From Verrucomicrobiota bacterium (GTDB taxonomy: Bacteria > Verrucomicrobiota > Verrucomicrobiia > Opitutales > Opitutaceae): a stretch of DNA of 64,000 bases. Location of the stretch: NCBI GenBank assembly GCA_016721945.1, contig JADKHC010000042.1, positions 33,748 to 97,747 on the forward strand, in the 5' to 3' direction. This document shows, one piece after another, positions 25,040 through 33,966 of the stretch (position 1 is the first letter of the stretch; each line of letters opens with the position of its first letter). The translations under genes and the position numbers were made by a program. The notes under the pieces were generated by a model, which was not told the origin of the DNA, searched no databases, and saw only the letters and a program-made list of their open reading frames with translations.

Positions 25040-26315
25040 AACCACCGAAGCTGCACCTACTCTCAACCGCCGCTCTTTCCTGACGAAAGGCGTGGCCGGG
25101 CTCGGCGCTGCCGCCCTTTGGTCCGCGCTCGGCAGCAAGTCGTGGGCTTCCACCGCCACAGCCGCCTCCGAAGCACCCGAGACCTCCGATATCAACTTCG
25201 GTATGATAGCGCTGACCGATTGTTCACCCATCGTCATCGCCCACGAAAAAGGTTTTTTCAAAAAATACGGCATCAACGCAAAAATAACCAAGGGTGCCAA
25301 CTGGGCCGCCATTCGTGACAACCTGTCAACTGGTTCGATCCAGGCCACTCACATGCTGCTCGGCATGCCGCTCGCCTCGACCATGGGCCTCGCTGGTTCG
25401 CCGAAAAAACCCATGGTCATTCCGTGGCTGCTCAATCGCAACGGCCAGGCCATCACACTCAAAACCGAGTTAAAGGGCAAGGTTGGTGCCGATCCCAAAG
25501 CGCTCAAACCCTTCGTAGATGCCGCCAAGAAACTTGGCGAACCACTCTCCTTCGCCATGACGTTTCCGCCCGGTACGCACGCACTTTGGATGCGTTACTA
25601 CCTCGGAGCTGGCGGTATCAACCCTGACAAAGATATTTCGCTCATCACGGTTCCACCGCCGCAGATGGTCGCCAACATGAAGATCGGCAAGATGGACGGT
25701 TTCTGTGTGGGCGAACCCTGGAACGCACGGGCAATTAGCGATGGCATCGGGTTCACCTCCGTTACGACTCAGGACATGTGGAAAGATCACCCGGAGAAAG
25801 TTTGCGCCTTCACTGAAGAGTTCGCCGAAAAAAATCCGAAAACCGTCAAAGCTATCCTCAAGGCGCTGCACGAGGCCAGCGTCTGGCTCGACGACATGGC
25901 TAACCGTCCCGAACAGTGCGCCATCGTCTCCAAAGCCACCTACATCAACTGCGATCCCAAAACCATTCTCGGCCGCTTGCAGGGCAATCTCGACTATGGC
26001 GACGGACGCAAGGCACAGGACGAATTCTACATGCACTTCAGTAAGCGCAACTGCAACTATCCGCAGCCCAAATACGCCAAGTGGTTCCTCTCGCAGTACC
26101 GCCGCTGGGGCCTCGTCACCGGCACGCCTGACTATGAGGGCATCGCAAAACGAGTCATGCGCAACGATATCTACGAAGAAGCGATGAAGGAAATCGGCGT
26201 CACCCATGGCGGCCTCAATAACGACTCCGAGACGCTCTTCGATGGCGTGACCTTCAATCCTGCCGAACCAGAAGCCTACGCCAAGAGTTTTGCCGTCAAT
26301 AGCCTGAAGGGCTGA
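25020..26315 (+). CDS. nrtA: Nitrate ABC transporter substrate-binding protein
   Basis: A 431-aa binding protein for nitrate (or nitrite/bicarbonate-type anions). It carries a twin-arginine signal (LNRRSFLTKGVAGLGAAALW, residues 16-35), then the NrtA core: INFGMIALTDCSPIVIAHEK, KITKGANWAAIRDNLSTGSI, VPPPQMVANMKIGKMDGFCV and GEPWNARAI. Length and motifs match NrtA of cyanobacteria and NasF. The likely location is the periplasm, exported folded by Tat. It is followed 8 nt later by the permease gene. It is the only one of the three NrtA-like proteins in this operon with an export signal, so it is the probable true transport receptor. Confidence 0.94.
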   Translation: MNSSPLKTTEAAPTLNRRSFLTKGVAGLGAAALWSALGSKSWASTATAASEAPETSDINFGMIALTDCSPIVIAHEKGFFKKYGINAKITKGANWAAIRDNLSTGSIQATHMLLGMPLASTMGLAGSPKKPMVIPWLLNRNGQAITLKTELKGKVGADPKALKPFVDAAKKLGEPLSFAMTFPPGTHALWMRYYLGAGGINPDKDISLITVPPPQMVANMKIGKMDGFCVGEPWNARAISDGIGFTSVTTQDMWKDHPEKVCAFTEEFAEKNPKTVKAILKALHEASVWLDDMANRPEQCAIVSKATYINCDPKTILGRLQGNLDYGDGRKAQDEFYMHFSKRNCNYPQPKYAKWFLSQYRRWGLVTGTPDYEGIAKRVMRNDIYEEAMKEIGVTHGGLNNDSETLFDGVTFNPAEPEAYAKSFAVNSLKG

Positions 26316-26323
26316 GCCCAGAT

Positions 26324-27166
26324 ATGAACACCAAAAAACTAGACTGGCTCATATTGCCAATTTTAGGCCTGGCGATTGTCCTAGGTAGCTGGCACGCACT
26401 GGCCGGCAAAAAAGTTGTCACCAAGGACGCCCAGGGCGAAATCGTGAGCGAGGTGCGGCAGGGCGCCATTCCCGCCCTGCCCAATATCGTCGAGACGTGG
26501 GATTCTTGTAAGCTCTACATCATGGAGCCATTCGCGAAACGCGGCGAGATGGACCAGGGCATCCTGCGTTTCACGATGTACTCACTCGGCCTAGTCGCGG
26601 TCGGCTACGTCATCGCCCTCGTCGTGGGCGTACCCATTGGTTTCTTCCTCGGGCTCTCACCGACCTTCGCGAAGATGTTCGACCCGCTCATCCAGATTTT
26701 GCGACCCGTTTCACCTCTGGCATGGCTGCCACTAGGGCTCGTCATGTTTCTCGAAGCGGGCAAGGAGGCCGGTACGCTCGCCGCGCTCTTCACCATCGCC
26801 ATCTGCTCGATGTGGCCGACAGTCCTCAACACCGCCGTGGGCGTGCGAGCCGTTCCACAGGATTACCTCAACGTCGGCCGCGTGCTGAAACTCTCGCGCA
26901 CCAAAACGCTCTTCAAGATCCTGATCCCCGCCACGCTGCCCTACATGTTCACCGGATTCCGTCTGAGTCTTGGTATTGCCTGGTTGGTTATAGTTGCAGC
27001 CGAAATGCTCACCGGGCGCCCGGGTGTCGGCGGCTTTCTCTGGCAGGAGTATAATGCGCTGATCTACGAACACATCATTCTTTCGATCATCATCATCGGC
27101 CTCGTCGGGTTCGTCCTCGACCGCCTGATGAGCGTGGTGGAGCGACGCTTCAAGTCCGCCCTCTAG
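26324..27166 (+). CDS. nrtB: Nitrate ABC transporter permease
   Basis: A 280-aa inner-membrane permease of the NrtB/SsuC type. An N-terminal helix (LDWLILPILGLAIVLGSWHA) precedes a region facing the periplasm, then come five or so further helices. The ABC-coupling loop is visible as LPYMFTGFRLSLGIAWLVIV preceded by RTKTLFKILIPAT, and PLAWLPLGLVMFLEAGKEAG is a family signature. It should form a homodimer served by the two ATPases encoded further on. The next gene, a third NrtA-like protein, separates it from those ATPases, an order that recalls the split of cyanobacterial NrtC into parts. Confidence 0.94.
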   Translation: MNTKKLDWLILPILGLAIVLGSWHALAGKKVVTKDAQGEIVSEVRQGAIPALPNIVETWDSCKLYIMEPFAKRGEMDQGILRFTMYSLGLVAVGYVIALVVGVPIGFFLGLSPTFAKMFDPLIQILRPVSPLAWLPLGLVMFLEAGKEAGTLAALFTIAICSMWPTVLNTAVGVRAVPQDYLNVGRVLKLSRTKTLFKILIPATLPYMFTGFRLSLGIAWLVIVAAEMLTGRPGVGGFLWQEYNALIYEHIILSIIIIGLVGFVLDRLMSVVERRFKSAL

Positions 27167-27208
27167 CACAACCTGCTCCCTGCACCAAAAATCATCGCAT
27201 CTCCTCGA

Positions 27209-28369
27209 TTGAATACGTCTTCCAAAAACGCTTCTACCGCTGAACTCGCCTTCGGCTTCATGGCCCTCACCGATGCCGCGCCGCTTATTGTCGCTCACGA
27301 AAAAGGCCTGTTCCGCGAGCAGGGGCTAAACGTCACACTCCGCCGCGCTGCCAGCTGGACCGGTTTGCGTGACGCCGTGAACAAGGGCGAAACCCACGGG
27401 GCACAGATGCTCTTCAGTATGCCGGTCGCCTCCGCGTGCGGTCTGCTTGGAATCAACCAGAAACCGCTCATCATCCCGTGGGTTTTGAGCCGCAATGGCC
27501 AGGCGATCACGCTGCACAATACTTACAAGGGCAAGGTCGCTGCCGACGCGAAAAATCTGCGCGATGCCGCCATCGAGGGCCGGGACAGTGGCCGACCGCT
27601 CGTATTCGGACACACACTACGCGTCGGCACACATGCTCTCTGGTTGCGCTACTGGCTGGCCGCTGGCGGCATTCATCCCGGCAATGATGTTGCACTCATC
27701 ACCGTCCCGCCCGCACAGATGGTTTCAAATATGCGCTCGGCCCGGATGGACGGTTTTTGCTCAGGCGAGCCATGGAATGCTCGCGCCGTCGCCGAAGAAC
27801 TCGGCTACACCGCCACCACCTCGCAGGAAATCTGGCCTGATCATCCGGAAAAAGTTTTCGCTTTCACCGAGGAGTTTGCCCAGCAGCACCCAACCACCGT
27901 TGTCGCCTCACTCAAGGCGTTGTATCAGGCCGGCATCTGGCTGGACGATCCCGCCAACCGCAACGAAGCCGCTGCACTGCTGGCCCGGCCCGAATATCTC
28001 GATTGCGATCCCGCCTGGATAACTGCACGCCTCGGCGAACTCACCACCTACGGAGACGGTCGCACTGCGCCCAATAAGCACCCGATGTCATTCGCCCGGG
28101 GCAACGCCAGCCGCCCGCGCGCCAGCCACGCGATTTGGATCTTGACGCAGTTTCGGCGCTGGGGCTTGCACTACGGCAAACCTGACTACGCTGGCCTCGC
28201 CGCCCGCGTCATACGTCCAGATTTCTACGAAACTGCGCTGAAGGAACTCGGCGTCGCGCCCTCCAGTCCGTTCGACGGACCCGAGACGCTGTTCGACGGC
28301 AAGGTCTTCGACCCCACCCGGCCAGAGGTCTACGCAACCAGTTTCAATCTGCACAATCTCATTAACTGA
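27209..28369 (+). CDS. Third NrtA-like protein without export signal
   Basis: A 386-aa NrtA/CmpA-fold protein very close to the exported NrtA: LAFGFMALTDAAPLIVAHEK, VPPAQMVSNMRSARMDGFCS and GEPWNARAV. It has no signal peptide. The start is a TTG at 27209; the next in-frame ATG (residue 18) would cut into the conserved core. In cyanobacteria the ATPase NrtC carries a C-terminal NrtA-like domain that mediates ammonium control of transport. A free-standing cytosolic copy directly before the ATPase genes may be the unfused equivalent. This is inference from domain order; it could also be a second cytosolic nitrate sensor. Confidence 0.85.
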   Translation: MNTSSKNASTAELAFGFMALTDAAPLIVAHEKGLFREQGLNVTLRRAASWTGLRDAVNKGETHGAQMLFSMPVASACGLLGINQKPLIIPWVLSRNGQAITLHNTYKGKVAADAKNLRDAAIEGRDSGRPLVFGHTLRVGTHALWLRYWLAAGGIHPGNDVALITVPPAQMVSNMRSARMDGFCSGEPWNARAVAEELGYTATTSQEIWPDHPEKVFAFTEEFAQQHPTTVVASLKALYQAGIWLDDPANRNEAAALLARPEYLDCDPAWITARLGELTTYGDGRTAPNKHPMSFARGNASRPRASHAIWILTQFRRWGLHYGKPDYAGLAARVIRPDFYETALKELGVAPSSPFDGPETLFDGKVFDPTRPEVYATSFNLHNLIN

Positions 28370-28386
28370 TCCGGGATATTCTCCAC

Positions 28387-29298
28387 ATGGCTTTTCTCGA
28401 AATCAAAGACGCGTCCAAAACTTACACCACCGGTAAAACCCGCACGGAGGTCCTGACTGACATCAACCTCGAAATCAACGAGGGCGAGTTTGTCGCCATC
28501 GTCGGCTACTCGGGCGCGGGCAAAAGCACGTTGATCAACCTCATCACCGGTCTGGTCAAAACCGACACCGGCAGCGTGCTCCTCGAGGGCAAACCCGTGA
28601 CCGGCCCTGGCCCGGATCGCGGCATCATTTTCCAGAACTACTCGCTACTCCCCTGGCTCAGCGTCTTCGAGAACATTGCCCTCGCCGTCGATCAGATTTT
28701 TCCCGACTGGACCGCAGCCAAACGTCGCGAACACATCGAAAGCTACATCGCGATGGTTAAGCTCACACCAGCCCGCGACAAACGTCCGCACGAACTTTCC
28801 GGTGGCATGCGCCAGCGCGTCAGCGTAGCCCGCACCCTCGCGATGAATCCGCGAATACTGCTCATGGACGAACCATTCGGTGCACTCGACGCTCTGACCC
28901 GCGGTACACTTCAGCAGGAGACTTTGCAGATCTGGGAAGCCGACAAAAAAACGGTCGTACTCATTACCAACGATCCCGACGAGGCGATCCTCATGGCCGA
29001 CCGCGTCATTCCACTCACTGCCGGGCCCCGCGCCACTCTCGGGCCAAGCATCCCGATCACGCTGCCACGCCCTCGTAATCGTGCCGAACTAAACGAAAAC
29101 TATGACTTCAAACAGATCCGTGCCGAGGTAATCGACTACCTGCTCAAAGCCACTGACCGCCGTAAATCTTCGATCACCAAGGCCCTCGTTCTGCCCGATA
29201 TCGAACCAGAGGACGTAAACAAGCGACGTTTCCTGGGGCCCAAGAGTCGTCCCGTACGTCGCAGTGAAATCAAACAGGAAACCGTAGAAACAACATGA
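28387..29298 (+). CDS. Nitrate ABC transporter ATPase with Asn at the switch position
   Basis: A 303-aa ABC ATPase of the NrtC/NrtD/SsuB group: Walker A GYSGAGKST, Q-loop FQNYSLLPWL, signature LSGGMRQRVSVART and Walker B ILLMDEPFGALD. The switch region reads VVLITNDPDEA, so residue 195 is Asn (codon AAC at 28969-28971) where most ABC ATPases have His. The partner ATPase encoded next keeps the His. The transporter may therefore be a heterodimer with one altered ATP site, which is inference. The C-terminus extends past the fold by about 50 residues (DIEPEDVNKRRFLGPKSRPV). Its stop overlaps the next start (ATGA). Confidence 0.9.
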   Translation: MAFLEIKDASKTYTTGKTRTEVLTDINLEINEGEFVAIVGYSGAGKSTLINLITGLVKTDTGSVLLEGKPVTGPGPDRGIIFQNYSLLPWLSVFENIALAVDQIFPDWTAAKRREHIESYIAMVKLTPARDKRPHELSGGMRQRVSVARTLAMNPRILLMDEPFGALDALTRGTLQQETLQIWEADKKTVVLITNDPDEAILMADRVIPLTAGPRATLGPSIPITLPRPRNRAELNENYDFKQIRAEVIDYLLKATDRRKSSITKALVLPDIEPEDVNKRRFLGPKSRPVRRSEIKQETVETT

Positions 29299-30200
29299 GC
29301 GCCTACCTGGAAATTTCCCGCCTCAGCAAATCCTACCCGACGCCCAAAGGTCCCGCGATCATCGTCAAGGACTTCGATCTCAAGGTCAAAAAGGGCGAAT
29401 TCGTTTCGATCATCGGCCACTCCGGCTGCGGCAAGAGCACCGTACTCATGATGGTTGCCGGGCTCAATCCGATCACCGACGGAGGCATCATTCTTGCCGG
29501 CAAGGAACTCGACGGACCGGGCCCGGACCGCGGCATGGTTTTTCAGTCCCCGTCATTACTGCCCTGGCTTACCGCGATCGAAAATGTACTGGTCGGTGTC
29601 GATCAGGTTTTCTACACCGCCACTCATGAGGAACGACGCCTCATCGCGGAATATTATCTGACCGTGGTCGGCCTCGGCGACTCCATGGACAAGAAACCCG
29701 CCGAGCTCTCGCAGGGCATGCGCCAGCGCGTGGGCATCGCCCGGGCCTTTGCGCTCAAGCCAAAGATGCTGCTCCTTGACGAACCATTCGGCATGCTCGA
29801 CTCGCTCACCCGCTACGAGCTTCAGCAGGTGTTGGTCGATCTCTGGCGCAAAAATCAGATCACCGCGCTCATGGTCACTCACGATGTAGACGAAGCTATT
29901 TTCCTCTCTGACCGCATCGTCTGCATGACCAACGGCCCGGCCGCCGAAGTCGGCGAGATCATCGAAGTGAAATTCCCTCATCCACGCGATCGCAAGGCCA
30001 TCATGGAGCATCCCGATTATTACAAACTGCGCGAACAGCTCATCTCCTTCCTTGAGGTGCGCTCGCACCTCCGGCCCTCGGCCCGTGAAACAAATAACCA
30101 TATTCCTCCGCCAAACGCCGAAAGTCATCCCGCACCGACAAAACAGGGACGGACTTCCGCCGAACTGGCCAACCTTCCTAAATCCACGATAGAGGCATAA
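29295..30200 (+). CDS. nrtD: Nitrate ABC transporter ATPase
   Basis: A 301-aa ABC ATPase: Walker A GHSGCGKST, Q-loop FQSPSLLPWL, signature LSQGMRQRVGIARAF, Walker B MLLLDEPFGMLD and a normal switch His in LMVTHDVDEAIFLSDR (H196), followed by MTNGPAAEVGE as in NrtD. It pairs with the preceding ATPase to drive the NrtB permease. The C-terminal 40 residues after the fold are Pro/Ser/Thr-rich and of unknown use. It is the last cytoplasmic transporter gene; the porin gene follows after about 130 nt. Confidence 0.92.
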   Translation: MSAYLEISRLSKSYPTPKGPAIIVKDFDLKVKKGEFVSIIGHSGCGKSTVLMMVAGLNPITDGGIILAGKELDGPGPDRGMVFQSPSLLPWLTAIENVLVGVDQVFYTATHEERRLIAEYYLTVVGLGDSMDKKPAELSQGMRQRVGIARAFALKPKMLLLDEPFGMLDSLTRYELQQVLVDLWRKNQITALMVTHDVDEAIFLSDRIVCMTNGPAAEVGEIIEVKFPHPRDRKAIMEHPDYYKLREQLISFLEVRSHLRPSARETNNHIPPPNAESHPAPTKQGRTSAELANLPKSTIEA

Positions 30201-30328
30201 CCGTCACCGGCTAGACCCGCCGGAAGTTGACCCAGAACGCGGTTTTCAACCAAGCGCTTCATAACGAAGTGCCTGGGTCTTGCCGTGCCTGCCGCAAGCA
30301 ACCTTTTACCGATCCACCTACCACACAC

Positions 30329-31846
30329 ATGAGAACTACACACCACACTACGCTCCTGGTTTTGACTGTCCTGCTCGCCGTCAGCCAGTTGCACGCCCAG
30401 TACACGCCACCACCTACTCCGCGACCGTTTCCCGGTTTCCTCAACGAAAAACTCCGCACCAGCGATCCCTACATGGCCGCTTGGGATTTTGGCGTAAACG
30501 TCCGCGCCCGCGAAGAAGTCAAAAATGACGCTGGTTTCACCGACGCCGGTTCCAACTGGGATTTTTCCACGCGCCCTCAGGACGACAATAACAACTCCTA
30601 CCTGCTCACCCGTTTGATGCCGCGCGCAGGCTACACCGGCAAGTGGTTTGCCGCCACGCTTGAAGGCCGCTCCAGCTATTCGCTTGGCGACGAACGTTAC
30701 GCACCTGCCGCCCCGGGTAAAGGTCTCGCCGAACGCGACGGCCAGCTGGATCTGCATCAGGCCTTCGTTTTTATCGGCAATCACAAGAACTTTCCCGTAT
30801 CTCTAAAAATCGGGCGCCAGGAACTTGCTTACGGCGACCAGCGTCTCGTTGGCCATTTCCGTTGGAACAACAACGCCCGCACCTTCGACGCCGCCAAACT
30901 CCGCTGGCAGAACGCGCTCTTCGGTGTCGATATTTTCACCGGTGGCGTGGTTTATAATGACCACGACAACCTCAATACCGCCAACTCACAGGACCGCTTT
31001 TCCGGTGCGTACTTCAACTTTCCCACGCTCTCGTCGCGCGAGATCGTCGAGGCCTACTTCTTCGCCCGCAACGTCAGCCGCGGTATCGTAAGCGACGACT
31101 GGAGCGGTGTAGCCGCACCCTTTCGTTTCCCCGCACCTCAAGACATCTACACCGGCGGCCTGCGCATCAAGTCAAAGCCGGGCGCATATGACGCCTGGGA
31201 TTACGGCGTGGAGCTCATGTACCAGTTCGGCAACCGCGCCGCCGTGTTTCCAGCCACACCGCCCGCCACCGCCAAGACTCTCCCCCGGCTAGATCACAAA
31301 GCCTACGCCGCTGTCCTTCAGGGCGGTTACACCTGGACCGAAAACAAAATGCAGCCGCGTTTGGCTCTTTTATACAGTTATGGATCGGGCGACAGCAGCT
31401 CGACCGACGGTAATAGCGGGACTTTTCAGAATCTTTTCCCGACCAACCATCTTTTCTACGGCTTCATGGATCTCTCCAGTTTGCAGAACATGCACGATAT
31501 CCGCCTCGCCTATACGTTGAAGCCGCTGCCGACCTTGAGCATCGCGCTTGAAGGCCACCTGCACTACCTCGCCCGCTCCACCGACTATTGGTACAACGTC
31601 GCCGGCGTGCCGCGTAATACCGCTGGCTCTGTCGGCACAGGAACCGGCTACACGATTAACCCGTCGTATAGCAAAGCCGTCGGCAAAGAAATCGACCTCG
31701 TCATCGGCTGGTCCGCCACCCACTACGCGCAGATCGAACTCGGACTAAGCCACTATTTTCGCGGCGACTATATCAAGCAGTCGCTCAGTTCCGTGGGCAC
31801 GAAGGACGCGAACTACGCGTACCTCCAGCTCACACTCACGCTCTAG
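30329..31846 (+). CDS. Outer-membrane porin, alginate-export (AlgE-like) family
   Basis: A 505-aa outer-membrane beta-barrel protein. ATG 30329 gives a signal peptide (TTLLVLTVLLAVSQLHAQ), and the frame upstream to 30227 does not look coding. The mature protein has alternating hydrophobic strands rich in Tyr, Trp and Gly, with segments such as SLKIGRQELAYGDQRLVGHF and FVGKW-like repeats typical of the alginate-export barrel family. Strands end in aromatic residues, and the C-terminus YAYLQLTLTL fits a final beta-strand. In this operon it likely lets nitrate or nitrite cross the outer membrane rather than exporting alginate, since no polysaccharide genes are present. A terminator follows 42 nt later. 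Confidence 0.82.
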   Translation: MRTTHHTTLLVLTVLLAVSQLHAQYTPPPTPRPFPGFLNEKLRTSDPYMAAWDFGVNVRAREEVKNDAGFTDAGSNWDFSTRPQDDNNNSYLLTRLMPRAGYTGKWFAATLEGRSSYSLGDERYAPAAPGKGLAERDGQLDLHQAFVFIGNHKNFPVSLKIGRQELAYGDQRLVGHFRWNNNARTFDAAKLRWQNALFGVDIFTGGVVYNDHDNLNTANSQDRFSGAYFNFPTLSSREIVEAYFFARNVSRGIVSDDWSGVAAPFRFPAPQDIYTGGLRIKSKPGAYDAWDYGVELMYQFGNRAAVFPATPPATAKTLPRLDHKAYAAVLQGGYTWTENKMQPRLALLYSYGSGDSSSTDGNSGTFQNLFPTNHLFYGFMDLSSLQNMHDIRLAYTLKPLPTLSIALEGHLHYLARSTDYWYNVAGVPRNTAGSVGTGTGYTINPSYSKAVGKEIDLVIGWSATHYAQIELGLSHYFRGDYIKQSLSSVGTKDANYAYLQLTLTL

Positions 31847-31887
31847 CACGAAACAGCCAGGTGCTTCTGGCAGCGCAACTTCCACCC

Positions 31888-31918
31888 AGGCCGACCCTCC
31901 CACGGGTCGGCCTTTTTC
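31888..31918 (+). terminator. Terminator after the nitrate importer operon
   Basis: A 10-bp stem AGGCCGACCC / GGGTCGGCCT (31888-31913) with a 6-nt loop, followed by TTTTT. It separates the importer-porin operon from the reductase operon. Confidence 0.9.
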
Positions 31919-31956
31919 GTGCCCTCAAAACGCCCAGCTTAGCGTAAGGATAAATA

Positions 31957-32037
31957 ATGAATCCTGCTCATCATCCCGATGAGAACTTTGAACGCTATTT
32001 TTCGTTCAACCACCGTCTCTGGCACAATGGGCGCTAG
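31957..32037 (+). CDS. 26-aa leader peptide or small protein before nirA
   Basis: An ORF of 26 codons: M-N-P-A-H-H-P-D-E-N, then FERYFSFNHRLWHNGR. It has a good ribosome binding site AAGGA (31946-31950) six nt before the ATG, better than anything before nirA, and ends 15 nt ahead of the nirA start. The peptide is rich in His, Asn and Phe. Its DNA also holds two small dyads (CTCATC/GATGAG at 31967-31983 and TTGAACG/CGTTCAA at 31988-32009). It could be a regulatory leader, a real small protein, or chance; nothing in it matches a family I know. Confidence 0.45.
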   Translation: MNPAHHPDENFERYFSFNHRLWHNGR

Positions 32038-32052
32038 TACAAACCCAGTCCC

Positions 32053-33924
32053 ATGCCTGCATCTTCCATCAACACTGAGCCTGCTGCCGCACCTTTCACG
32101 CCCGCACAGAAAGAATACCTGCAGGGCTTCATGGCCGGCGCGATGGCCTCGGGCGCTTTCCCTTTTGTCGGCACGACTGGTTCTGGTCAGCTGACCGCCT
32201 CGCCCGCCGCAGCCACTTCGGGCAATCTCGCGGCATCCGCTGAAGCCACGGTCTACGGCACGCCAATTGAGGATCTCTGCAAAGAGGAACGCTGGAAACA
32301 CGACGAAAACCCGCTCGACGCCTGGGAACGGATTCTGCACCACGCGCAGTCCGACAAAGCTCCCGATGCGGAGCACAACTATCGCTTTCGCACCCACGGG
32401 ATCTTCTACGTCGCGCCTACGCAGGACAGCTACATGGTCCGCCTGCGCATTCCGGCCGGAGAACTTTCGTCCCACCAGCTACGCGGTCTCGCCTCCATCG
32501 CTGACGACCTCGGTGGCGACTATTCGCACATCACCACCCGCGCCAATCTCCAGATGCGCGAGTTCAAGCCCCGCTCTGTTGTCGAACTACTCACCAGAGT
32601 CCAGGATCTCGGCCTCACCGCCCGCGGCGCCGGTGCCGACAACATCCGCAACATCACCGCCTCGCCTGACTCGGGCTTCGCGCCCCACGAGTTGATCGAC
32701 GTGCGTCCGCACGCCCGTGCGCTGCACCACTACATCATCAACAACCGCGACCTCTACGGACTCCCACGAAAATTCAACGTCGCGTTCGACAACGGCAGCC
32801 TGATCAGCGCCGCCGCCGATACCAACGACATCGGCTTCTTCGCCGTCAAAGTCACCGAAGCCTCCCTCGATAAACTCTCTTCCTCCAGCCCATCGCCCCT
32901 CGCCTCTGGATCTGATCCGAATCCGGCCACTGGACTCCGGCCTCTGGCTTCTGGTATTTCTCCCGGAATTTACTTCCGCGTCCAGCTCGGCGGTATCACC
33001 GGCCACGGCGACTTCGCCCGCGACACCGGCCTGCTCATCAAACCCTCCGAAGCCGTCGCCGTCGCTGCCGCCATGATCCGCGTCTTTCGCGACCACGGAA
33101 ACCGAACCGACCGCAAGAAGGCACGACTCAAATACCTGCTCGCCGACTGGGGCGTTGAAAAATTCCTCGAAGAAACCGCGAAGCGGCTCGCCTTCCCGCT
33201 TGTGCGCCTCCCGCTTGCCGCCTGCGAACCGCGTCATCCCGTGGACAAACACGGTTGGCTCGGCCCTCGCCGTCAGGCCCAGCCCGATCTTTACAGCGTC
33301 GGCATCGGCGTACCCGTCGGCCGTCTTTCCTCGAAACAGATGCGTGCCCTCGCCGAACTCTCCGAGCGTTACGGAAGCGGCGAACTTCGCCTAACCGTCT
33401 GGCAGAGCCTAATCATTCCACACGTTCCCACGGCTTCGGTTGACACCGTTTGCCGTGCAGCGAAACGCATGGGCTGTTACACCGAAGCCTCGCTCGCCGC
33501 CGGTGGTATCATCGCTTGCACCGGCAGCGCCGGCTGCAAGTACGGCCAGGCCGACACCAAGGCTAGCGCCACCGCCCTGCTCAAACACCTAGGTACAAAA
33601 TTCCCCGAGCTCGATCACCCACTCAACATCCACTTCACCGGCTGCGCCAATTCCTGCGCTCAGCATTACTGCGGCGACCTCGGTTTCATCGGCGCCAAAC
33701 TCGCCGACGGTTCTGCCGGTTACTGCGTCATTCTTGGTGGAGGCATGGATCAGGAGCAGGGCATCGGCCGCGAGATTTTCCGCAACCTCTCCGCTGCTGA
33801 GATCACACCGCTCGTCGACCGCATCCTCAGCGGCTACCTCGCCCGTCGCGAACGCGGCGAAACCTTCGTGCAGTGGAGCCGCCGCCACTCCGTCAAGGAA
33901 CTCCAGGAGTTCTTCTCCTCCTGA
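32053..33924 (+). CDS. nirA: Ferredoxin/flavodoxin-dependent NirA-type nitrite reductase
   Basis: A 623-aa siroheme [4Fe-4S] reductase that converts nitrite to ammonium (six electrons) in the cytoplasm. Both ferredoxin-like half domains are visible (YMVRLRIPAGELSSHQLRGL and YSVGIGVPVGRLSSKQMRAL), and the cluster/siroheme cysteines are C489, C495 (CTGSAGCKYGQAD) and C531, C535 (TGCANSCAQHYCG). ARANLQ-type residues (THITTRANLQMR, here HITTRANLQMRE) bind the anion. Unusual is a Ser/Pro/Gly-rich insert near residues 274-300 between the FFAVKV strand and GIYFRVQLGGITGHGDFARD. A sulfite reductase role is less likely given the nitrate neighbours. Electron donor: probably the diflavin protein encoded next. 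Confidence 0.92.
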   Translation: MPASSINTEPAAAPFTPAQKEYLQGFMAGAMASGAFPFVGTTGSGQLTASPAAATSGNLAASAEATVYGTPIEDLCKEERWKHDENPLDAWERILHHAQSDKAPDAEHNYRFRTHGIFYVAPTQDSYMVRLRIPAGELSSHQLRGLASIADDLGGDYSHITTRANLQMREFKPRSVVELLTRVQDLGLTARGAGADNIRNITASPDSGFAPHELIDVRPHARALHHYIINNRDLYGLPRKFNVAFDNGSLISAAADTNDIGFFAVKVTEASLDKLSSSSPSPLASGSDPNPATGLRPLASGISPGIYFRVQLGGITGHGDFARDTGLLIKPSEAVAVAAAMIRVFRDHGNRTDRKKARLKYLLADWGVEKFLEETAKRLAFPLVRLPLAACEPRHPVDKHGWLGPRRQAQPDLYSVGIGVPVGRLSSKQMRALAELSERYGSGELRLTVWQSLIIPHVPTASVDTVCRAAKRMGCYTEASLAAGGIIACTGSAGCKYGQADTKASATALLKHLGTKFPELDHPLNIHFTGCANSCAQHYCGDLGFIGAKLADGSAGYCVILGGGMDQEQGIGREIFRNLSAAEITPLVDRILSGYLARRERGETFVQWSRRHSVKELQEFFSS

Positions 33925-33966
33925 CGTACCCATCACCTATCGCCCTTAGCCCTTCGCCCAATCTCA

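Noticed and set aside
32020..32034. Sigma-54-like TGGCAC...GC before nirA
   Set aside because: The -12 half is wrong, it lies within the small leader ORF and would start transcription only a few nt before nirA.
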